DNA from: Hydrogenimonas sp.
Lineage (GTDB): Bacteria > Campylobacterota > Campylobacteria > Campylobacterales > Hydrogenimonadaceae
Assembly (NCBI RefSeq): GCF_029933015.1
Contig: NZ_JAOZOZ010000112.1
Coordinates: forward strand, 1 to 5,200
Direction: 5' to 3'
Length of the DNA: 5,200 nt
The notes beneath the pieces were generated by a model, which saw only the letters and a list, made by a program, of their open reading frames with translations, searched no databases and was not told the origin of the DNA. How positions within the stretch are numbered: the stretch's first letter is position 1; each line of letters begins with the position of its first letter. Of this stretch, positions 1 to 5,200 are shown piece by piece. Position numbers and translations under genes: made by a program.

Positions 1-406
1 GCTGGTTTCGGAAGGGATCGAAAACATCTTCATCGACATGCATGCCGAAGCGACCAGCGAGAAAAGGGCGCTTTTGATGATGCTGCGAGAAAAGGTTTCG
101 GCGATTTTCGGCACCCATACCCATGTGGGCACCGACGATCTGGTGATCGACAGCGGATGCGCCTACGTCACCGACGCGGGACTCACCGGATGTCGTGACA
201 ACGTCATCGGTATGGATGCGAAAGTTCCCATCGAGCGGTTTCTGACGGGATTGCCGGGTCGTTTCGACGTACCTGACAAATGCAGGGCGATCCTTCAGAT
301 GATCGTCGTGGAACTTCGTGACGGGCGGGCCGTGGAGGCTTACAAAATACGGGTCTACGACGAAGGAGACAGGGAGACCGTTCTGCAGGCGAGAGTGGAG
401 GCATGA
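1..406 (+). CDS. YmdB-family (TIGR00282-type) metallophosphoesterase, C-terminal part
   Basis: The gene enters from the left edge in the frame that starts at base 2, and 134 complete codons are visible. Family members are about 260 residues, so roughly the C-terminal half is present. The family label rests on IDMHAEATSEK near the start of the visible part, on GTHTHVGTDDL about 30 residues later, and on YVTDAGLTGCRDNVIGM after that. The histidines of MHAE and GTHTH match metal-binding positions of the calcineurin-like phosphoesterase fold. The Bacillus YmdB relative is a cytosolic 2',3'-cyclic-nucleotide phosphodiesterase; the substrate here is inferred only. The ending (EAYKIRVYDEGD...) fits the family's closing beta strands. 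The stop codon overlaps the next start as ATGA, so the two genes are probably cotranscribed and translationally coupled. The N-terminal metal ligands lie outside the window. Confidence 0.9.
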   Translation, partial: LVSEGIENIFIDMHAEATSEKRALLMMLREKVSAIFGTHTHVGTDDLVIDSGCAYVTDAGLTGCRDNVIGMDAKVPIERFLTGLPGRFDVPDKCRAILQMIVVELRDGRAVEAYKIRVYDEGDRETVLQARVEA

Positions 407-1071
407 CAAACAGCTACGAACTGCTCGAAGCCCTCTATCGGCTGGATCTTCCCGTGCAGGAGAGGGATCCGTGGTGGTGGCCGAACAGCGGCACCTACGA
501 GGTGGTCATCGGGGCGGTACTCACACAGAACACCCGCTGGCCGAAGGTGGAGGAGGCGCTGGAAAATCTTCGCTCCCTGGAAGCGCTGAGTATCGAGGGG
601 CTGGCGAAGCTCGACGAAGAGCTTCTGAGAGAGGCGATCAGGCCCGCGGGGTTCTACAACACCAAAGCCAAGCGCCTCGGACTCCTCAATCAGTCGATCG
701 GCGACAAGTTCGGCGACTTCGAAACATTTCAGGCGGAGGTCGACCGCCGGTGGCTTCTGGGCAAGAAGGGGATCGGCGAGGAGACGGCCGACGCGATTCT
801 CAACTACGCCTGCTACAGGGAGGCGATGGTGGTCGACGCCTACACGGCGGCGCTGTTGCGGGCTTTCGGGTACGAATTCGACGACTACCGGGGCATTCAG
901 GCGTGGCTGATCGAGGGTCTCAAGGATTACGACATCAAAGTGCGAAAGCTCTTTCCCACGCTGCCGAAAGCGCAAATTTACGCTCTCTTTCACGGGATGA
1001 TCGTGGAGTACTGCAAGCGTCACAAAAGAGGCAAAAGGGTGGATGTGGGGGAGTTGATCGGGGAACGGTGA
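403..1071 (+). CDS. magIII: MagIII-like 3-methyladenine DNA glycosylase (endonuclease III superfamily)
   Basis: This 222-residue protein probably removes alkylated bases such as 3-methyladenine as the first step of base-excision repair. Visible features in order: WWWP at 24-27, a base-pocket motif I associate with Helicobacter MagIII; GAVLTQNT at 37-44, the superfamily core motif; RPAGFYNTKAKRL at 80-92; the helix-hairpin-helix LLGKKGIGEETADAIL at 118-133; and VVDAY at 143-147, where D145 is the likely catalytic aspartate. The position of the lyase lysine of endonuclease III (GVGRKTA) is E127 here, which points to a monofunctional glycosylase. The protein has only two cysteines (C137, C204), so the C-terminal 4Fe-4S cluster of EndoIII/MutY is absent, as in MagIII. 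The ATG overlaps the upstream stop; a GGAGG at 397-401 sits unusually close to it. The final codons and stop (GER-TGA) lie in the heptamer array that begins at 1060. Confidence 0.9.
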   Translation: MTNSYELLEALYRLDLPVQERDPWWWPNSGTYEVVIGAVLTQNTRWPKVEEALENLRSLEALSIEGLAKLDEELLREAIRPAGFYNTKAKRLGLLNQSIGDKFGDFETFQAEVDRRWLLGKKGIGEETADAILNYACYREAMVVDAYTAALLRAFGYEFDDYRGIQAWLIEGLKDYDIKVRKLFPTLPKAQIYALFHGMIVEYCKRHKRGKRVDVGELIGER

Positions 1072-1143
1072 ACGGTAAAGGGTGAACGGGAAACGGGGAA
1101 GGGTGAATGGATTAGCGGTTCCCGATTTCCGCTTCCCGGTTCC
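1060..1143. repeat. Bipartite heptamer array with inverted second arm, between convergent genes
   Basis: Twelve consecutive 7-bp units are in perfect register. Eight lie in one orientation (1060-1115): GGGGAAC, two GGTGAAC, GGTAAAG, GGGAAAC, GGGGAAG, GGTGAAT and GGATTAG. Four follow in the opposite orientation (1116-1143): CGGTTCC twice, CGATTTC and CGCTTCC. Read on the minus strand, the second arm is CGGGAAC/CGGGAAG/CGGAAAT. It contains the stop codons of both convergent genes (TGA at 1069-1071 on plus; TAA at 1114-1112 on minus). The arms could pair only imperfectly and no T-tract follows on either strand, so a conventional intrinsic terminator is not supported. Confidence 0.88.
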
Positions 1144-2446
1144 CGTCAAAAACTCCCGTGACGATGTTCATCGAAACGACACGCTTTATGAGCAGGGCCT
1201 CTTTGTCCGCTTCGGGCAGGTTTTCTCCCAGATGCAGGTCGGTGACGACGGCTCTGCCGACGATGTGGCGGCCGCCCCCTTCGGTGCGGATGCCCCAGAG
1301 ATTGTGCATGACGTAGGCCCGGCCGTTTGAATGCCCCACATAGAGCATGATGTGCCCCGGGAGGTAGAGCAGGGTACGGAAAGGGACGCCCTCTTCGACG
1401 ATGCGTTTCTCTTTTTGGGAATCGCTCATGCCTTTCAGTGATATCACCCTGCCCACTTTGGCCTGGGCTCTGGAGTTTCTCGGCAGCCAGATGCCGAAGG
1501 GAGCGAAAAAGTCCCGGGTCATGGCCGAGCAGTCTCTGTCTCCCACCATGCCGCCCCATCCGTAGGGTTCTCCCAGCAGCTCTTTCGCCACTTCGAAGAG
1601 ATTCTCCCTCGTCATCGGCAGGGGCATGGCGCCTCCCCACGCTTCGGGCAGCAGGGAGGCTTCGAGCCGTAGCGTGCCGTCGGCGGACCTTCGGGGTATC
1701 AGGATCTTTCTGAAAGCCGGTTCGGCGCCCGTGACGGGAAAGAGGGTGGCCAGCTTGGCGTAGAAGAGAAAAGACTGCTTCCTGTCGTAGACGGGAAGAC
1801 GCTCTTTGATCACGACGGTTTTCGGCAGCCGCATGATCCGTTCGATCTGCGCTTCGTCGATCCAGGCGATGTCGCGTATCGGCACCCATCCCAGGGCGAA
1901 GGGTGTCTGTACGAAAGCCCATCCGCCGTCACGGCTCAGATGCGAGACGATCAGGGGTGTCATCGCCTTGACGGCGCTGTTTTGGTTGTAGTCGAAGGGG
2001 TAGCCCTCTCCCGGCAGGGAGGGATCGTAAAAGATCGGCCGCATCGTGGGAAACAGCCGCAGGGAGGTGGGATACACGGTGACGGCGTGCCGTCCGAGCC
2101 GGTTGAAGGCTTCGTAGTCGGCGTTCTCTACCCAGGCTTCGAAACGTTTTGGGTCGAGAGGGAGGCGGTTTTCCCCGTAGAGCCGTTTTTTGGCGTAGTG
2201 GCCGACGGCCCAGGCCGCCTGGGCGCGGGTGACGTTGAGCTCACGCATCTGCCAGGGGGCATAGTGGCGGGAGAGAAAGTCGGCATAGAGCCTTTTTTTC
2301 TCTTCATCTTTCAAAGGCGCGGGGACCTGGGAGAGAAAAGGGGTGACGGATTCCGTGAGCGCGGGAAGGGGCGCTGTCTTCGGCGCGCACCCCGTCAGGA
2401 CCCAAAAGAGCAGGAAAAGCGTAAAGAGCGGGCGCAGCGGAGGCAT
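1112..2446 (-). CDS. Lipoprotein NlpC/P60 peptidoglycan hydrolase with N-terminal and SH3-like domains
   Basis: This 444-residue protein begins with a lipoprotein signal peptide: a hydrophobic stretch at about 7-18, then lipobox L17-T18-G19-C20. It should be lipid-anchored in the envelope. Next come an N-terminal helical region typical of this subfamily (about 45-130, with SRHYAPWQ at 59-66), two SH3-like segments (about 130-200, ending GWVPIRDIAWID, and about 207-270), and a C-terminal NlpC/P60 domain (about 280-410). In that domain C306 (DRDCSAMTRDFF), H365 (LPGHIMLYVG) and H381 (VMHNLWGIR) fit the Cys-His-His catalytic set of gamma-D-glutamyl-diamino-acid endopeptidases, which cut stem peptides. 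The start is the ATG five bases after the dnaX stop. Its Shine-Dalgarno is weak (CGGAC), which suggests coupling to dnaX. The same frame stays open far upstream, but there it is only antiparallel-free shadow reading of dnaX. The last residues (GNREAEIGNR) come from the heptamer array and are probably not part of the ancestral protein. Confidence 0.9.
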   Translation of the reverse strand: MPPLRPLFTLFLLFWVLTGCAPKTAPLPALTESVTPFLSQVPAPLKDEEKKRLYADFLSRHYAPWQMRELNVTRAQAAWAVGHYAKKRLYGENRLPLDPKRFEAWVENADYEAFNRLGRHAVTVYPTSLRLFPTMRPIFYDPSLPGEGYPFDYNQNSAVKAMTPLIVSHLSRDGGWAFVQTPFALGWVPIRDIAWIDEAQIERIMRLPKTVVIKERLPVYDRKQSFLFYAKLATLFPVTGAEPAFRKILIPRRSADGTLRLEASLLPEAWGGAMPLPMTRENLFEVAKELLGEPYGWGGMVGDRDCSAMTRDFFAPFGIWLPRNSRAQAKVGRVISLKGMSDSQKEKRIVEEGVPFRTLLYLPGHIMLYVGHSNGRAYVMHNLWGIRTEGGGRHIVGRAVVTDLHLGENLPEADKEALLIKRVVSMNIVTGVFDGNREAEIGNR

Positions 2447-2451
2447 GTCCG

Positions 2452-4242
<1,791 letters not shown>

Positions 4243-4247
4243 CTCAG

Positions 4248-4253
4248 TTCCTT
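4248..4253 (-). promoter_or_regulatory. Shine-Dalgarno of dnaX
   Basis: The minus-strand sequence AAGGAA lies five to six bases before the GTG start of dnaX and supports that non-ATG start. The left heptamer array of the cassette begins two bases beyond it (4255). The insertion therefore stops just short of the ribosome-binding site and leaves it intact. Confidence 0.7.
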
Positions 4254-4254
4254 C

Positions 4255-4289
4255 GGTGAATGGATAATTGAAAATGGATAATGGATAAT
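4255..4289. repeat. Left heptamer array (GGATAAT type) of the four-helix-bundle cassette
   Basis: Five contiguous 7-bp units read on the plus strand: GGTGAAT, GGATAAT, TGAAAAT, GGATAAT, GGATAAT. Bases 4259-4283 form the left half of a 25-bp inverted repeat with 4656-4680 (23 of 25 positions match). The first units (GGTGAATGGAT, 4255-4265) repeat exactly 11 bases of the array at 1102-1112. Confidence 0.92.
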
Positions 4290-4680
4290 TTTCTCATAAC
4301 TACGCTTGTTTACTGCTTTTGATGATGGTGGTCAGCAGTTTGATGATCTCGGCGATGTCGTTTTGAAGAGAAATGACATGGGGTTGTTTTGCATCAAGAT
4401 AATCGGTAGCAATAAGAAGCCGGATCCAATATCGGCTCTCTTTCGCTTCCTTTAGCGCTATAGAAAGTTTCGAGACGAAATCCTTTTTACTCTGGGCATC
4501 CTGGGCTTCGGTGACATTGGCTCCGATGGAGGTACCCGATCGAAGCAGTTGATCGGCCAAAGCGAACATTTTATGGCGTTCGACCAGATGTCTATGAAGC
4601 TTCACAACCCTGATGGCAAAAGAGAAAGAACGGTCAAGAACGACATTGCCCCGTTCATTTTCCATTATCAATTATCCATT
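4259..4680 (-). mobile_element. Candidate cassette: four-helix-bundle ORF between inverted heptamer repeats
   Basis: This 422-bp unit is bounded by 25-bp terminal inverted repeats (4259-4283 and 4656-4680, two mismatches) made of 7-bp units, and it encloses a single 121-codon gene that almost fills it. Its interior is poorer in G+C: 141 of 300 bases in 4321-4620 by hand count, against 36 of 60 in each of two sampled flanking stretches (3961-4020 in dnaX, 4801-4860 in rho). It lies between rho and dnaX, which are otherwise both intact at this junction. I see no transposase, integrase or reverse transcriptase and no clear target duplication, so autonomous mobility is not shown. The layout recalls 23S rRNA intervening sequences, which carry an S23-type four-helix-bundle ORF inside a base-paired stem. 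Calling it a mobile element is inference. Confidence 0.55.
4300..4665 (-). CDS. Four-helix-bundle protein (S23 / 23S rRNA intervening-sequence protein family)
   Basis: This 121-residue, basic, helix-rich protein has no signal peptide. The family label (TIGR02436/PF05635 type) rests on FAIRVVKLHRHL (16-27), the hallmark LLRSGTSIGANVTEA (40-54), the adjacent KKDFVSKLSIALKEAKESRYWIRLL (about 60-84) and a last helix at about 98-117. Relatives form pentameric four-helix bundles and include the ORFs of rRNA intervening sequences and the Avd accessory proteins of diversity-generating retroelements. Their molecular role is poorly known; nucleic-acid binding is likely but unproven here. The ATG at 4665 is preferred. 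A TTG two codons upstream (4671) is possible, and neither has a good Shine-Dalgarno, though the heptamer GGATAAT could serve weakly. The start codon lies inside the right terminal repeat. The gene is in the same direction as rho and dnaX and is much more A+T-rich than either. Confidence 0.93.
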   Translation of the reverse strand: MENERGNVVLDRSFSFAIRVVKLHRHLVERHKMFALADQLLRSGTSIGANVTEAQDAQSKKDFVSKLSIALKEAKESRYWIRLLIATDYLDAKQPHVISLQNDIAEIIKLLTTIIKSSKQA

Positions 4681-4684
4681 ATTC
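4657..4684. repeat. Right heptamer array (ATTATCC type), inverted relative to the left one
   Basis: Four contiguous 7-bp units read on the plus strand: ATTTTCC, ATTATCA, ATTATCC, ATTATTC. They are the reverse complement of the left-array unit GGATAAT. Bases 4656-4680 pair with 4259-4283. The array contains the presumed ATG of the four-helix-bundle gene (4665-4663) and ends four bases before the hairpin at the 3' end of rho. Confidence 0.9.
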
Positions 4685-4687
4685 ATT

Positions 4688-4713
4688 CGCTTGATGCGAA
4701 GCTATGCTTCGCG

Positions 4714-4720
<7 letters not shown>
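4688..4720 (-). terminator. Strong hairpin across the rho stop codon, possible terminator or processing site
   Basis: Bases 4688-4702 and 4706-4720 are complementary at 14 of 15 positions around a 3-base loop (TAT). The single exception is C/A in the minus-strand transcript and a G/U wobble in the plus-strand one. The right arm includes the last codons and TGA stop of rho. No U-run follows in the rho direction (it runs straight into the heptamer array), so it is not a standard intrinsic terminator. It may instead be a 3'-end stabilising or processing structure, or a REP-like palindrome. Confidence 0.5.

Positions 4721-5200
<480 letters not shown>

Noticed and set aside
1060..1143. CRISPR array.
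   Set aside because: The units are 7 bp, contiguous, degenerate and without spacers. No cas gene is present.
4300..4665. Accessory protein (Avd) of a diversity-generating retroelement.
   Set aside because: There is no reverse transcriptase and no template/variable repeat pair nearby. The short repeats are tandem heptamers.
4300..4665. A genuine 23S rRNA intervening sequence.
   Set aside because: Both flanks are protein genes (rho and dnaX), with no rRNA sequence in the window. Only the architecture is similar.
4249..4690. Target-site duplication flanking the cassette.
   Set aside because: Both outer flanks contain a short TTCG (4252-4255 and 4686-4689), but it is only four bases, not aligned symmetrically to the repeats, and expected by chance.

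Overview
The window looks like a GC-rich member of the Campylobacterota (epsilonproteobacteria). This rests on gene content, not on a database search. The DNA glycosylase matches the Helicobacter MagIII type (WWWP motif, no iron-sulfur cysteines). DnaX carries the DPMVKKAQELF...IRSKV ending I associate with this phylum. There is also an NlpC/P60 lipoprotein of the N-terminal-domain plus double-SH3 type. Hand counts put the core genes near 60% G+C.

Layout. On the plus strand, the 3' half of a YmdB-family metallophosphoesterase gene (to 406) overlaps a magIII-like glycosylase gene (403-1071) by ATGA. Everything else is on the minus strand and reads right to left: the C-terminal part of rho (from the window edge to 4714), a small four-helix-bundle gene (4665 to 4300), dnaX (4242 to 2452), and, five bases after its stop, a peptidoglycan-hydrolase lipoprotein gene (2446 to 1112). 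The two groups converge at about 1071/1112. Rho ends transcription, DnaX is the clamp-loader/tau subunit of the replicase, and the lipoprotein trims cell-wall peptides. They look like a housekeeping run with no shared pathway.

The unexpected content is a set of 7-bp-periodic repeat arrays at three places, all fitting a loose unit [G/C]GNNAAN on one strand. (1) 1060-1143: eight G-initial units followed in the same 7-bp register by four units in inverted orientation. This array supplies the stop codons of both convergent genes. (2) 3127-3182: eight units inside dnaX, with four perfect copies of ATTCCCG, read in frame as part of a flexible linker. (3) 4255-4289 and 4657-4684: two arrays in opposite orientation flanking the four-helix-bundle gene, forming a 25-bp terminal inverted repeat with 23 matches.

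The unit 4259-4680 (422 bp, about 47% G+C by hand count, one ORF, inverted heptamer ends) sits between rho and dnaX. It looks like a small inserted cassette. Its plan, a four-helix-bundle ORF inside an inverted-repeat stem, resembles the intervening sequences of bacterial 23S rRNA, but it lies in a protein-coding operon. This is the best candidate here for an undescribed element.
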